A DNA stretch of 64,000 bases. It comes from JALZAA01 sp035316025 (lineage in GTDB: Bacteria > Actinomycetota > Acidimicrobiia > IMCC26256 > JACDBD01). The stretch spans positions 5,295 to 69,294 of the forward strand of contig DATFXL010000102.1 of the NCBI GenBank assembly GCA_035316025.1, in the 5' to 3' direction. The first letter of the stretch is position 1. Each line of letters starts with the position of its first letter. The position numbers and the translations under genes were made by a program. Positions 31,985 to 41,854 of this stretch are shown one piece after another. The notes under the pieces are model-generated. The model did not search any database. It was not told where the DNA came from and was given only the letters and a program-made list of their open reading frames with translations.

Positions 31985-32571
31985 GCACCGTCGACCTCAC
32001 GCCGGCGGCACGACGGCTCGCCGACCTGGTCGCCGGCGTAGGCGACGACATGCTCGACGCGCCCACGCCGAATCCTGCGTACACGCTCGGCGACCTCATT
32101 GACCACATCGGCGGGGCGGCGATCGCCTTCACCGGCGCGGCCGTGAAGGACATGAGTGAATTGACGGGCACCGCGGCGTCGGGTGACGCGTCACGACTTA
32201 CCGACGAATGGCGTCTCCGGATCCCGCGCGACCTGATCGGGCTGGCCGAGGCGTGGCGCGACCCCTCCGCATGGACCGGGATGACCCGGGCCGGTGGGGT
32301 CGACCTGCCGGGCGAGGTGGCCGGGGTCGTAGCACTGGACGAGCTGGTGGTCCACGGGTGGGATGTCGCCCGCGCCACCGGACAGGACTACGAAAGCGAC
32401 CAGCCGTCGCTGGAGGCGGTGCACGTCTTCGTGACGCAGTTCTCGGAACCCGGAATGGAGGAGGCGCGCGCGGGGCTGTTCGGTCCCGTGGTCGACGTGG
32501 CCGACGACGCTCCGTTGCTCGAGCGCGTCATCGGCCTCACCGGCCGCGACCCGGCCTGGTTGCCCGGCTGA
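31981..32571 (+). CDS. TIGR03086 family metal-binding protein
   Basis: This 196-residue protein has the DinB/maleylpyruvate-isomerase-like four-helix architecture. Metal-ligand histidines are expected in LGDLIDHIGG (about residue 41) and LDELVVHGWDVARATGQ (about 120-135). TIGR03086 members are actinobacterial and related to mycothiol-dependent enzymes. It overlaps the VOC gene upstream by four bases, suggesting joint thiol-linked detoxification, which is inference. Confidence 0.87.
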   Translation: MSTVDLTPAARRLADLVAGVGDDMLDAPTPNPAYTLGDLIDHIGGAAIAFTGAAVKDMSELTGTAASGDASRLTDEWRLRIPRDLIGLAEAWRDPSAWTGMTRAGGVDLPGEVAGVVALDELVVHGWDVARATGQDYESDQPSLEAVHVFVTQFSEPGMEEARAGLFGPVVDVADDAPLLERVIGLTGRDPAWLPG

Positions 32572-32677
32572 GCCGGACCGTCTGCGACTGACCCGGATAG
32601 GCCTTGTCGCGCTCGAGGAGAAGGCCCATCCGACTTGGCCGGGGCGGGATGGACGGCGCACAATGGAAGGTCCCCGG

Positions 32678-33406
32678 ATGCCGACGAGGCCCGATCCCAT
32701 GGCCGACAACGCCGACAACACCCTGATCGCTGAGCCGCGCAGCGTCGTCGGGAGCCGTCCCGCGGGCCGCCTGCGTCGCGAGGGCAAGGTCCCGGCCGTG
32801 ATGTACGGCCTCGACACCGAGACGGCCAACGTCACCGTGCCGAGCCGGAAGCTCAACCACATCCTGGCGGGGGAGTCGGGCGCCAACACGCTCATCACCC
32901 TCGAACTGGATGGCGAGGAGCACCTCGCGCTCGCCCGGCAGATCCAGCGGCATCCGACCCGGGGGGACCTCCTGCACGTCGACTTCATCCGGGTGCGGCG
33001 CGACGTGGCAGTCGCCGCCGAGATCCCCGTCCACCTCGCCGGCGAGCCCGAAGGCGTCCGAGACGGCGGCATCCTCGAGCAGCTTGTGTTCACGCTCAGC
33101 ATCGAGGCCAAGCCCGAGGACATCCCGCCGAGCGTCGAGGCCGATGTCTCCGCCCTCGAGATCGGCGACCAGCTGCGCATCGCCGACCTGCGGCTGCCAC
33201 CGGGCGTCGCCGTCCAGCAGGAAGCCGACGAGCTGGTCGTGCAGGTCATCGTCCCGCGCGTCGTCGAGGAGCCGGAAGCGGTCGAGGCGGGCGAGGAGAT
33301 CGAGGGCGAGGCGCCGGAGGGCGAGGAGGGCGAGGTCGGGCCGGCCGCCGAAGGCGGCGAAGGCGGCGAAGCCGCCGCGTCCTCCGACGAGTCCTCCGCG
33401 AGCTGA
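32678..33406 (+). CDS. rplY: 50S ribosomal protein L25/general stress protein Ctc
   Basis: bL25/Ctc binds 5S rRNA. The 242-residue protein has the L25 domain (AEPRSVVGSRPAGRLRREGKVPAVMYG to about residue 105), the Ctc C-terminal beta domain (about 110-200) and an acidic Glu/Gly/Ala-rich tail. ATG 32678 is chosen for the GGAAGG site six bases upstream. ATGs at 32663 and 32699 are alternatives, and the domain itself starts near the last. pth follows after five bases. Confidence 0.9.
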   Translation: MPTRPDPMADNADNTLIAEPRSVVGSRPAGRLRREGKVPAVMYGLDTETANVTVPSRKLNHILAGESGANTLITLELDGEEHLALARQIQRHPTRGDLLHVDFIRVRRDVAVAAEIPVHLAGEPEGVRDGGILEQLVFTLSIEAKPEDIPPSVEADVSALEIGDQLRIADLRLPPGVAVQQEADELVVQVIVPRVVEEPEAVEAGEEIEGEAPEGEEGEVGPAAEGGEGGEAAASSDESSAS

Positions 33407-33410
33407 CCGC

Positions 33411-34001
33411 GTGCGGCTGCGGCCGCGCCGGGGAACGCCGGCCGACCTGCTCGTCGTCGGGCTCGGCAACCCCGGCGACGAGTTTCGGGGCTCTCGCCAC
33501 AACCTCGGCGCCGAGGTCGTCGAGCTGATCGCCCAGCGGCACGGCGGTCGTCTGCGCAAGCGCAAGGAGCGCGCGCTGGTCGACGAGGTCACCATCGACG
33601 GCAGGCGTGTCGCGCTGGCAGTCCCGTTGACGTACGTCAACGACTCCGGCAACGCCGTCGGCGCACTCGTCCGGCGGTTCGGAGTGGCGTCGGAGCAGCT
33701 CGTCGTCGTGCACGACGAGCTCGATTTACCCGTCGCCGAGCTCAAGGTGAAGTCGGGCGGCGGCCTCGCCGGCCACAACGGGCTGCGCTCGATCGTCGCC
33801 CACCTGCATACCCAGGACTTCCTGCGGGTGCGCCTCGGCGTCGGCAAGCCGGTGTCGAAGGAGCGCGGCGCCGACCACGTGCTGAACCGGTTGAGCAAGC
33901 GCGAGCGGGCCGACGTCGACGTGACCGTCGAGCAGGCGGCGGACGCGGTTGAGACGATCGCGCTCGAGGGCGTCGACGCGGCGATGAACCGCTTCAACTG
34001 A
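33411..34001 (+). CDS. pth: Peptidyl-tRNA hydrolase
   Basis: Pth releases tRNA from prematurely dropped peptidyl-tRNA. The 196-residue protein has LLVVGLGNPGDEFRGSRHNLGAEVV with the catalytic His in RHN, PLTYVNDSGNAV, VVHDELDLPVAELKVKSGGGLAGHNGL and DFLRVRLGVGKP. GTG 33411 lies four bases after the rplY stop. The rplY-pth pair is conserved in actinobacteria. Confidence 0.95.
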   Translation: MRLRPRRGTPADLLVVGLGNPGDEFRGSRHNLGAEVVELIAQRHGGRLRKRKERALVDEVTIDGRRVALAVPLTYVNDSGNAVGALVRRFGVASEQLVVVHDELDLPVAELKVKSGGGLAGHNGLRSIVAHLHTQDFLRVRLGVGKPVSKERGADHVLNRLSKRERADVDVTVEQAADAVETIALEGVDAAMNRFN

Positions 34002-34007
34002 GGTGAC

Positions 34008-35795
34008 GTGACATCGGAGCCGGTGCCGCGACGGACGCTCGCGTACCTCGCAATCGGGGCAGTGGCCGTTCGCATCGTCTATCTGATCGCGTTGGCGCGC
34101 GACTACGGGCCGCGTAGCGACGCCAACCATTACCAGGCGATCGCATCCGCATTCGCGCACGGCAACGGGATCTCGGCGCCCTTCCCCTTCACGTACTTGC
34201 ACCCCACGGCGTTCCGCCCGCCGCTGTACCCAGCGCTGCTCGGCGCCCTGTACTGGGTCACGGGCGTCCACGTCGGGGCCGGCCAGCTCCTGAATGTCGC
34301 GCTCGGCGCCCTTGTCGTGGTGCTCGCAGCCGTGCTCGGCGCGCGGATCGCCGGGCGCCGTGGAGGTGTGGCGGCCGGTGTCGTGGTCGCGATCTACCCG
34401 CCGCTCCTCGCCAACGACGTCGTGCTCCTGAGCGAGCCCCTCTCGCTCGTGCTGCTGCTGGCGATGATCCTGCTGCTGATCCGGGATCGACCGGCCTGGG
34501 CCGGGGCGGCCTGCGGACTCCTCGTGCTCACCCGGCCCAGCGCGCAGCTCCTCGTGGTGGTCATCGCGGCATGGCTCGTCTGGCGGACCGGATGGCGCGC
34601 CGCAGTTCGGTTCGCGGTGCTGACGGTCGTGGTGGTTGCACCATGGGTCGTTCGCAACTGGGTCCTCGTCGGCTCGCCCACGATCGTCACTTCCAATGGC
34701 TTCAACCTCGTGTCGACGTACTCCCGGGAAGCGCAAGCTTCGGGCGGCTTCGCCGACGCCGTCTTCGACGACCGTTTCACGCGCATCAACCAGACAAATC
34801 GCAACGAGGTGGAGCTCGACCGCGCCTACCGCGACCACGCTCTCGAGTCGGTGCGAGACGATCCGACGATCCCCGCGCGCGTGCTCGGTCACAACGTCAC
34901 CAACCTCTTCGAGCTCCGTCCCGAAGAGAATGAGAGCGCCGAGCGCTCCGACGGACGGAACATCACGTTCCGATACGCGACGCTGCCGCTGTTCTACGTC
35001 GTCACGGTGGCGGGACTGGTCGGGCTCTGGCGGTTCCGACGTAACCGCGGCGCCGAGCTCCTGCTGCTGCAAGCCGCGTACTTCGTCGTGGCCAGCCTCG
35101 CCACCATCTCCGTGCCGCGGCTGCGCGCGCCCCTCGACCTCGCGGCCGCCATCGGCGCCGGGCTCCTCGTTGCCCAGCTCGTCGGACGGCGGGCGGGGAA
35201 GGAACCTGCGGCTGCGGTCGAGACGACCGAGCCGGCGCCGACCCCAACCGGCGGGAGCACGCGCACGCGCTTCCTCGTCGCGCTGGCGGTCGCCGCCGCG
35301 GTGGTCGTCGTCGCCGCCGGTGTCGCCTTCGCGCGGGACCGCGTCGACGGGAACGCGCGGTCGCAGCTCGAGGAGACGATCTCACGTGACGTTCCCGCCG
35401 TGCGGCGCCTCGCCGGGGTCGACGCCCACGGGCTGGTCGCGGGCGGACCGGCGCCTGCCCCGGCCGACTACTGGCGCGCCGCGAGGCTCGCCGACCGACT
35501 CTGGCTCCTTTCGCCCCGGCTGGCGGGCGGGGCGCGGAGTCGCGCGCTTGACGCGGCCCGCACGACCGACGAGGCGCTGTTCGAGCTCAAGGTGCTCGAC
35601 GTCGTCACGGGCGGCAACCGCGACCCGGACACTCCGCCTGCCATCGCGCTCGACGCATCACGCGCCACGTACGAATCCGACGCCCGCCCCGACCACCCAC
35701 GCCTCCCCGACTGGGACACCATCAGCAAGAACCCAGCGATGCGGCGGGCGGCGCATGAGCTCGCCGTGCTCCGAACGACGCTCGCCCGTCGGTGA
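34008..35795 (+). CDS. Glycosyltransferase family 39-like membrane protein
   Basis: This 595-residue protein has about ten membrane helices in the first 400 residues. An acidic motif in the first extracellular loop (DYGPRSDANHY) and FRPPLYPALLGALYWVTG resemble ArnT/PMT-type polyprenyl-phosphate-sugar transferases. The last 170 residues are soluble with one more anchor near residue 430. It probably moves a sugar from a lipid carrier to a cell-envelope acceptor. It sits between pth and mfd, where no such gene is required, so it is likely an insertion in the conserved order. Confidence 0.8.
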   Translation: MTSEPVPRRTLAYLAIGAVAVRIVYLIALARDYGPRSDANHYQAIASAFAHGNGISAPFPFTYLHPTAFRPPLYPALLGALYWVTGVHVGAGQLLNVALGALVVVLAAVLGARIAGRRGGVAAGVVVAIYPPLLANDVVLLSEPLSLVLLLAMILLLIRDRPAWAGAACGLLVLTRPSAQLLVVVIAAWLVWRTGWRAAVRFAVLTVVVVAPWVVRNWVLVGSPTIVTSNGFNLVSTYSREAQASGGFADAVFDDRFTRINQTNRNEVELDRAYRDHALESVRDDPTIPARVLGHNVTNLFELRPEENESAERSDGRNITFRYATLPLFYVVTVAGLVGLWRFRRNRGAELLLLQAAYFVVASLATISVPRLRAPLDLAAAIGAGLLVAQLVGRRAGKEPAAAVETTEPAPTPTGGSTRTRFLVALAVAAAVVVVAAGVAFARDRVDGNARSQLEETISRDVPAVRRLAGVDAHGLVAGGPAPAPADYWRAARLADRLWLLSPRLAGGARSRALDAARTTDEALFELKVLDVVTGGNRDPDTPPAIALDASRATYESDARPDHPRLPDWDTISKNPAMRRAAHELAVLRTTLARR

Positions 35796-35834
35796 GGCGC
35801 GCATCATGGCGGTACGCTCGGAGCCCGCGTGCCA

Positions 35835-35858
35835 CCCCCGGTCGGAACCGGTCGGGGG
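35835..35858 (+). terminator. GC-rich hairpin upstream of mfd
   Basis: CCCCCG (35835-35840) can pair with CGGGGG (35853-35858), with part of the loop able to form GGT/ACC pairs. CCCTTTG follows. It sits in the 100-base gap between the glycosyltransferase and mfd and may terminate transcription from upstream. There is no long T-tract. Confidence 0.35.
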
Positions 35859-35895
35859 CCCTTTGCGCGCGCCACGACCCACGGATGCGAATCGG

Positions 35896-38800
35896 ATGAC
35901 GACGATCGAAACCCCGACCACCGACGCGCTGACCGAGCTCCCGATGTTGCTGTCCGAGGAGACGGCCGTGCGCGCCGTGATCGACCGCGCGCCGGTCGTG
36001 GCGGTGCCCGAGCCGGCCCGCGCGCTGTACCTCGCCGCCCTGACCCGGGTCACGACCCGCCGTCCCGTCCTCGTCGCTGTGCCCACTGCGGCCGAAGCCG
36101 AGCGCGTCGCCCATGACCTCACCCGCTACCTCGGACCCGACGCGGACGTCGAGCTCTTCCCGGCCTGGGAGACCCTCCCCTTCGAGCGGGTCTCGCCCTC
36201 CCTCGAGACGATGGGCCGTCGCCTCCGAGTGATCTGGGAAATGCGCACGGGCGGCGAGCACCTGCCGGACGTCGTCGTCGCGCCCGTCCGCGCTCTCGTC
36301 CAGCGCCTCGGCCCCCACGTCGAGGACGTCGAGCCCATCCGCATCCATCCCGGTGCGCAGCTCGACCGTGACGCCCTCGTCACCCGGCTCGTCGCGTTCG
36401 GGTACCGGCGCGAATACCAGGTCGAGGCGCGCGGCGAAGTCGCCGTACGCGGGTCGATCGTCGACGTGTACCCGGCGACGGACGATCATCCGACTCGGAT
36501 CGACCTTTGGGGAGACGAGGTCGACCGCCTGTCGCGTTTCTCGGTCGCCGACCAGCGCTCGACCGACGAGATCGACGAGGCGTGCGTCTTCCCGGCCCGG
36601 GAGCTGCTGGCGACCGACGAGGTGCGCAAGCGCGCCGCCGCCCTCGTCGGACGCGAGCCTTGGGGCCGCGAGCAGTGGGACCGCCTCGCCGATGGCCAGG
36701 TGTTCGACGGCATGGAGTCGTGGCTGCCGTGGCTGTCCGACCACGAGCACGTCCTGCCCGACCTGCTGTCCGACGACGCCGCCGTGCTGCTGGTCGAGCC
36801 CAAGCGCACGCGCGACCGCGCCCAGGAGCTGCTCGACGAGGAGGCCGCGCTGGCGTCGACACTGGCAGCGACGTGGGGCGCGAGCGCGGGCCGACCATTT
36901 CCGCGGCTCTCCTTGCCGTTCGACCGGTTGCTCGCCCACACGAAGGCGGGGGCGACGGCAGTGCTCGCCGCGCCCGAGTCGCCCGCCACGCCTCTCCTCG
37001 CGGCATCCGGCTTCGACCCCGTCGTCGGCGACACCGAGGGCCTCACCCGCCGGCTGCGCACCCTGCGGAACGGCGGCGCCCGTGTCGTGCTCGCCGCCGA
37101 CGGCGAAGGGACTGCAGGACGACTGCACGACGTGCTCGGGGGCGAAGGCATCACGACCGTGCGCGGCGTGGTTCCCGGGGAGATCGGGATCGTCGTCGCC
37201 CCACTCGAGCGGGGCGTGATCGTCCCCGCAGCCGGGCTCGCGGTCATCGCCGAGGCCGACCTCACCGGCCGACGCCGTGTGCATCGGCGGCCGCGCGGTG
37301 CGCGCCGGGGCGCCGACTTCTATGACGCGCTCGAACCCGGCGATTTCGTCGTGCACTATCAGCACGGGGTCGGCCGCTACAAGGAGATGACGACCCGCTC
37401 CATCGGCGGTATCGAACGCGACTACCTGCTGATCGAGTACCGCGGCGGCGACAAGCTCTATGTGCCGACCGACCAGGTCGGCGCGGTCCGCCGATACACC
37501 GGCGGCGACACTCCCACGCTGAACCGCATGGGCGGGAGCGACTGGGAGAAGACGCGCGCACGCGTCCGGTCCGCCGTGCGTGAGATTGCCCAGGAGCTCG
37601 TCGTCCTCTACCGCCGCCGCCTGGCCACCCCCGGTCACGCCTTCGGTCCCGACACGCCGTGGCAGCGGGAGATCGAGGAGGCATTCCCCTTCGAGGAGAC
37701 TCCCGACCAGGCCAAGGCGATCGAGGACGTGAAGGCCGACATGGAGAGGGCCGTCCCCATGGATCGTCTCGTCTGCGGCGACGTCGGCTACGGCAAGACG
37801 GAGGTCGCGATCCGCGCCGCGTTCAAGGCCGTCCAGGACGGCAAGCAGGTCGCGGTACTCGTCCCGACCACGCTGCTGGCGAATCAGCACGGCCAGACGT
37901 TCCGCGAACGCTTCGCGAACTACCCCGTGCGGGTCGAGGTGCTGTCCCGCTTCCTGACCGCCAGGGAGCAGCAGGCGGTGGTCGAAGGACTCGCCGACGG
38001 ATCGGTCGACGTCGTGATCGCCACGCATCGCCTCCTGTCGGGTGACATTCGCTTCGACGACCTCGGCCTGCTCGTCGTCGACGAGGAGCAACGGTTCGGC
38101 GTCCAGCACAAGGAGCTCGTAAAGCAACTGCGAGCCGACGTCGACGTGCTCACGCTGACGGCGACGCCGATCCCGCGCACGCTCGAGATGTCGCTCACCG
38201 GCATCCGCGACCTGTCCCTCGTCAACACGCCACCCGAGGACCGCCAGCCCATCCTCACCTATGTCGGCGAATACGACGAGCGCGCCGCAGCCGAGGCCGT
38301 CCGGCGCGAACTGCTGCGCGAAGGACAGGTGTTCTTCGTCCACAACCGTGTGCGCGACATCGACTACATCGCCGAGCAGCTCCGCGAGCTCGTGCCCGAG
38401 GCTCGTATCGGCATCGCCCACGGGCAGATGGACGAAGGCAGGCTCGAACGCGTCGTGCTCGACTTCTGGGAGCGGGAGTACGACGTGCTCGTCTGCACGA
38501 CCATCGTCGAGAGCGGGCTCGACATCCCGACCGTGAACACCCTCGTCGTCGACCGCTCCGACCTGCTCGGCCTCGCGCAGCTCTACCAGCTTCGGGGCCG
38601 CATCGGCCGCCGCGGCCAGCGGGCGTACGCGTACTTGTTCCATCCGCGCGAGCAGTCGCTCACCGAGGAGGCGTACGAGCGGCTTAAGACGATCGGGGAG
38701 TTCACCGACCTCGGCTCCGGCTTCAAGATCGCGATGCGCGACCTCGAGATCCGCGGCGCCGGCAACATGCTCGGCGCCGAGCAGTCCGGCCACATCGCCG

Positions 38801-39357
38801 CCGTCGGCTTCGACCTGTATTGCCAACTCGTCACCGAGGCCGTCGGCGAGCTGAAGGGCGAGCCTCCGCCGGCGCCGGTCGAAGTGACGATCGACGTCCC
38901 CGTCGACGCTTACCTGCCGAGCGACTACGTGGCGCGCGACGACGTGCGCATGGAGGCGTACCGCCGACTCGCCGCCGTGACGACCCCGGCGGACGTCGAC
39001 GACATCCGCGACGAGTGGGAGGACCGCTACGGCCCTCCGCCGGCGCCGGCGGCCGCGCTCCTCGACGTGGCACGTCTGCGCGCCGAGTGCGTGCGCACGG
39101 GCGTCCGCAGCCTCTCGGTCCAGCGGGGCGTCGCCCGCCTCACCGGGCTCGACCTGCGCGAATCGCAGAAGATCCGGCTACGCCGGCTCGTGCCCGGCGG
39201 CGTTGCCAAGGCCGACGGCGAGGTCGCCATCCCCGTCTCGGGGTCTGGAGCGGCCGTGTGCGCGGCGTTGGTCGAGGTGCTCCGCGAGCTGATTCCCGCC
39301 GACGAGGCCGCGCCGAGCCCGGGGTCTCCACCGAAGCCTTCGATTTCGGTGGGGTGA
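35896..39357 (+). CDS. mfd: Transcription-repair coupling factor
   Basis: Mfd removes RNA polymerase stalled at lesions and recruits UvrA. The 1153-residue protein has the UvrB-like N-terminal module and a CarD-type RNAP-interaction domain from about residue 475 (FYDALEPGDFVVHYQHGVGRYKEM). The SF2 translocase follows with Walker A GDVGYGKTEVA (about 628) and DEEQRFG (about 730). A C-terminal TRCF domain lies at about 995-1110. ATG 35896 starts just before the first helix; the upstream open frame lies inside the glycosyltransferase. It overlaps the next gene by four bases. Confidence 0.95.
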   Translation: MTTIETPTTDALTELPMLLSEETAVRAVIDRAPVVAVPEPARALYLAALTRVTTRRPVLVAVPTAAEAERVAHDLTRYLGPDADVELFPAWETLPFERVSPSLETMGRRLRVIWEMRTGGEHLPDVVVAPVRALVQRLGPHVEDVEPIRIHPGAQLDRDALVTRLVAFGYRREYQVEARGEVAVRGSIVDVYPATDDHPTRIDLWGDEVDRLSRFSVADQRSTDEIDEACVFPARELLATDEVRKRAAALVGREPWGREQWDRLADGQVFDGMESWLPWLSDHEHVLPDLLSDDAAVLLVEPKRTRDRAQELLDEEAALASTLAATWGASAGRPFPRLSLPFDRLLAHTKAGATAVLAAPESPATPLLAASGFDPVVGDTEGLTRRLRTLRNGGARVVLAADGEGTAGRLHDVLGGEGITTVRGVVPGEIGIVVAPLERGVIVPAAGLAVIAEADLTGRRRVHRRPRGARRGADFYDALEPGDFVVHYQHGVGRYKEMTTRSIGGIERDYLLIEYRGGDKLYVPTDQVGAVRRYTGGDTPTLNRMGGSDWEKTRARVRSAVREIAQELVVLYRRRLATPGHAFGPDTPWQREIEEAFPFEETPDQAKAIEDVKADMERAVPMDRLVCGDVGYGKTEVAIRAAFKAVQDGKQVAVLVPTTLLANQHGQTFRERFANYPVRVEVLSRFLTAREQQAVVEGLADGSVDVVIATHRLLSGDIRFDDLGLLVVDEEQRFGVQHKELVKQLRADVDVLTLTATPIPRTLEMSLTGIRDLSLVNTPPEDRQPILTYVGEYDERAAAEAVRRELLREGQVFFVHNRVRDIDYIAEQLRELVPEARIGIAHGQMDEGRLERVVLDFWEREYDVLVCTTIVESGLDIPTVNTLVVDRSDLLGLAQLYQLRGRIGRRGQRAYAYLFHPREQSLTEEAYERLKTIGEFTDLGSGFKIAMRDLEIRGAGNMLGAEQSGHIAAVGFDLYCQLVTEAVGELKGEPPPAPVEVTIDVPVDAYLPSDYVARDDVRMEAYRRLAAVTTPADVDDIRDEWEDRYGPPPAPAAALLDVARLRAECVRTGVRSLSVQRGVARLTGLDLRESQKIRLRRLVPGGVAKADGEVAIPVSGSGAAVCAALVEVLRELIPADEAAPSPGSPPKPSISVG

Positions 39358-40379
39358 CTATCATCCGCCGCACCGTGAGATCCCTCTTGCGCGGCGCGAT
39401 CGCGCTCGCCGCTCTGGTCGTCGTCGTCGCCCTCGCCGCGAGCTGCAGCTCGGTTCGGCCACCGGCGCTCACGGTGAACGGCAGCGACATCTCGCGTGAC
39501 TCGATCGATCGCGAGCTGACGGCGATCGCCGACAACCCCGATCTGAAGCGGCAGATCTCCGTCACGGAGGGCAGCATCAAGTCTGGTGGCAGCAGCATCT
39601 GGCTTACTCACGTCGTGAGCCAACAGGTCGTCGACCGCGAGGTGCAACGCCGCGGCATCACCGTGCGCGCCGCCGATCGGCGGGCGGGGCAGGCCCAGGC
39701 GGCCAACTTCTTCGGCCCGCAGGCGTTCGCGGCGTTCCCGAAGTGGTTCCGCGACCAGACCGTCGGCGAGTTCGCTCGCGAGCAGGCGCTGTTCCGGGTG
39801 TCGGGCACGCCGCCCAGCGACGCCGATGTGCGTGCTGCGTACCAGGCGGCGATGGCGCAGTTCCGTCAGCAGTGCCCGTCGGGTCGCTTCGTGTCGCACA
39901 TCCTCGTGCCGAGCCAGCAGTTGGCCGCCGGGCTCGCGGCCCAGATCCGGGCCGGGGCGAGCTTCGAGCAGATCGCCAGTCAGCAGTCGACGGACGCGAC
40001 CTCGGCGCGCGACGGCGGCGCGCTCGGTTGCATCGACGGTCAGCAGCTCGTCCCCGCATTCCGGCAGGTCGCTGTTACCCTGCCGCTCAACCAGGTGTCG
40101 GCGCCGGTGCAGACGCAGTTCGGCTGGCACCTCATCCTCGTGCGCGACACGATCCCGTTCGAACAACTCGAGAACGGCTTGCGCCAACGCCTGGAGCAGC
40201 AGTCGCCAGCCGCGCAGCGCAAGCTGGATGCGCGCGTCGCTCGCGCCGACGTGGACGTCGACCCCCGGTACGGACGGTGGGTCGTGCGCGACGGGCGCGG
40301 GCAGGTCGAGCCGCCGCGAGGCGCGGCCCGCCCGGCGAGGACCACGCCTCCCACGACCCTCCCTGAACCGGTCCCGTAG
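39354..40379 (+). CDS. PpiC-type peptidylprolyl isomerase, probable lipoprotein
   Basis: This 341-residue protein starts at GTG 39354 (GTGA overlap with mfd). It has a basic N-terminus, a hydrophobic helix and LAASC, a weak lipobox, so it is probably anchored outside the membrane. A SurA-like N-terminal region is followed by a parvulin domain at about 180-280 (RFVSHILVPSQQLAAGLA, DGGALGCIDGQQLVPAFRQ, TQFGWHLILV). It should assist folding of exported proteins, like PrsA. The C-terminus is Pro/Thr-rich. mazG follows two bases later. Confidence 0.85.
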   Translation: MTIIRRTVRSLLRGAIALAALVVVVALAASCSSVRPPALTVNGSDISRDSIDRELTAIADNPDLKRQISVTEGSIKSGGSSIWLTHVVSQQVVDREVQRRGITVRAADRRAGQAQAANFFGPQAFAAFPKWFRDQTVGEFAREQALFRVSGTPPSDADVRAAYQAAMAQFRQQCPSGRFVSHILVPSQQLAAGLAAQIRAGASFEQIASQQSTDATSARDGGALGCIDGQQLVPAFRQVAVTLPLNQVSAPVQTQFGWHLILVRDTIPFEQLENGLRQRLEQQSPAAQRKLDARVARADVDVDPRYGRWVVRDGRGQVEPPRGAARPARTTPPTTLPEPVP

Positions 40380-40381
40380 CC

Positions 40382-41854
40382 GTGGCCGGCCGCATCGTCG
40401 TCGTCGGGCTCGGGCCGGCCGGTGTGGACCTCATGGTGGCGGCCGCTCGGTCGGCGCTCGAAGAGATCCCGAACCGGTACACGCGCACGCTCCGGCATCC
40501 CGCCGTCGACGATCTCGCGGCCGCCGGCGTCGAGCTCCGCAGCTTCGACCACGAGTACGACCGGGCCGGCGACGTCGACGACGTCTACGAACGCATCGCC
40601 ACCGAGCTCCTCGACCGGGCCGCTTCGACCGGCGAGGTCCTGTACGCCGTGCCGGGCAATCCGGCGGTGGCGGAGCGCAGCGTCGAGCTCCTGCGCGAGG
40701 CGGCTGCACGAGGCGAGGTCCTGCTCGACATCGTGCCCGGGCTGTCCTTCGCCGAGCTGGCGTGGGCCCGGCTCGGTGTCGACCCGATGCGGGGCGGGCG
40801 CCTTGCCGACGCCCGCAACCTCACCGCCGAGGACGTCGGCGATGCCGGTCCGCTTCTCGTCGCCCAGTGCGACACGCGCCTCCTGCTCTCGGACGTGAAG
40901 CTCGTGCTGCTCGAGGTCTTGCCCGCCGACGCGCTGGTCACGGTCCTGCAGCGGCTCGGCCGCGAGGACGAGGAGGTGCGCACGGTCGCGCTCACCGAGG
41001 TCGACCGCGCCGTCGAGCCCGACCACCTGACCGCGCTGCTGGTCGACAGCGACGTGAGCGCTGCCGCCCGGGAGCTGGCCCGCCTGCTCGGACTGGCCGA
41101 GCGCCTCCGCGGGCCTGGCGGCTGCCCGTGGGACGCCGATCAGACGCACCACTCGCTCACGCGCTACCTGCTCGAAGAGGCGTACGAGGTCGTCGAGTCG
41201 GTCGAAGCGTTGCCGCCCGATGCTCCTGCGGGCGACGTTCCCGCCGGTGTGTACGGCCACCTCGAGGACGAGCTGGGAGACCTCTTGTACCAAGTGATCT
41301 TCCACGCTGTCCTCGCAGAGGAGGCGGGCGCGTTCGACATGGCCGACGTCGCCCGCCGCATCCACGACAAGCTCGTTCGTCGCCATCCCCACGTGTTCGG
41401 CGACACCGACGCCGCCACCTCGTCGGACGTCATGCGCAACTGGGAGCAGATCAAGAAAGAGGAGAAGGGCGTTTCGTCGATCGTCGCCGGGATCACACCG
41501 GGTCTGCCGTCACTGCTGTACGCGCACAAGCTGATGCGCAAGGCGGCGTCCGTCGGTCTCGACCCGGGCGGGCGGGACGAGGCCCTGGGCCGCCTCGACG
41601 CGGCGTTGGCCGACCTGCGGGCCGGCGGTGGCCGGGATCTCGAGACCGAGCTCGGCGAGCTGCTGGCGGCGGCCATCGTGCTGGCCCGCTCGGGTGGCGT
41701 GGACGCCGAGTCGGCGCTGCGGGGCTGGGCGGTACGGTTCCGGCGTCGATTCGAGGCGATGGAGCGCCGGGCCGCCTCCGAGCGGATCGAGCTGGCGGCG
41801 TTGCCGCCTGACGCGGTGGTGGCGCTGTGGGCGGAGTCGGGGGGAGAGCGGTGA
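40382..41854 (+). CDS. mazG: Nucleoside triphosphate pyrophosphohydrolase MazG with tetrapyrrole-methylase-like N-terminus
   Basis: The 490-residue protein fuses an N-terminal TP_methylase-like domain (about 1-225; IVVVGLGPAGVDLMVAA, AVPGNPAVAERSVELL) to two MazG modules, as in YabN. The MazG motif GCPWDADQTHHSLTRYLLEEAYEVVESVE carries the EExxE metal site, with LEDELGDLLYQVIFHAVLAEE after it. It hydrolyses aberrant NTPs to NMP and pyrophosphate. The mfd-foldase-mazG-eno order is conserved in actinobacteria, interrupted here after mazG. GTG 40382 is the start. Confidence 0.92.
   Translation: MAGRIVVVGLGPAGVDLMVAAARSALEEIPNRYTRTLRHPAVDDLAAAGVELRSFDHEYDRAGDVDDVYERIATELLDRAASTGEVLYAVPGNPAVAERSVELLREAAARGEVLLDIVPGLSFAELAWARLGVDPMRGGRLADARNLTAEDVGDAGPLLVAQCDTRLLLSDVKLVLLEVLPADALVTVLQRLGREDEEVRTVALTEVDRAVEPDHLTALLVDSDVSAAARELARLLGLAERLRGPGGCPWDADQTHHSLTRYLLEEAYEVVESVEALPPDAPAGDVPAGVYGHLEDELGDLLYQVIFHAVLAEEAGAFDMADVARRIHDKLVRRHPHVFGDTDAATSSDVMRNWEQIKKEEKGVSSIVAGITPGLPSLLYAHKLMRKAASVGLDPGGRDEALGRLDAALADLRAGGGRDLETELGELLAAAIVLARSGGVDAESALRGWAVRFRRRFEAMERRAASERIELAALPPDAVVALWAESGGER

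Noticed and set aside
35722..38826. A 1034-codon open frame on the minus strand opposite mfd
   Set aside because: It is a GC-rich shadow frame: Arg/Asp/Gly/Val-rich composition with no domain pattern, while the plus strand encodes clear Mfd motifs.
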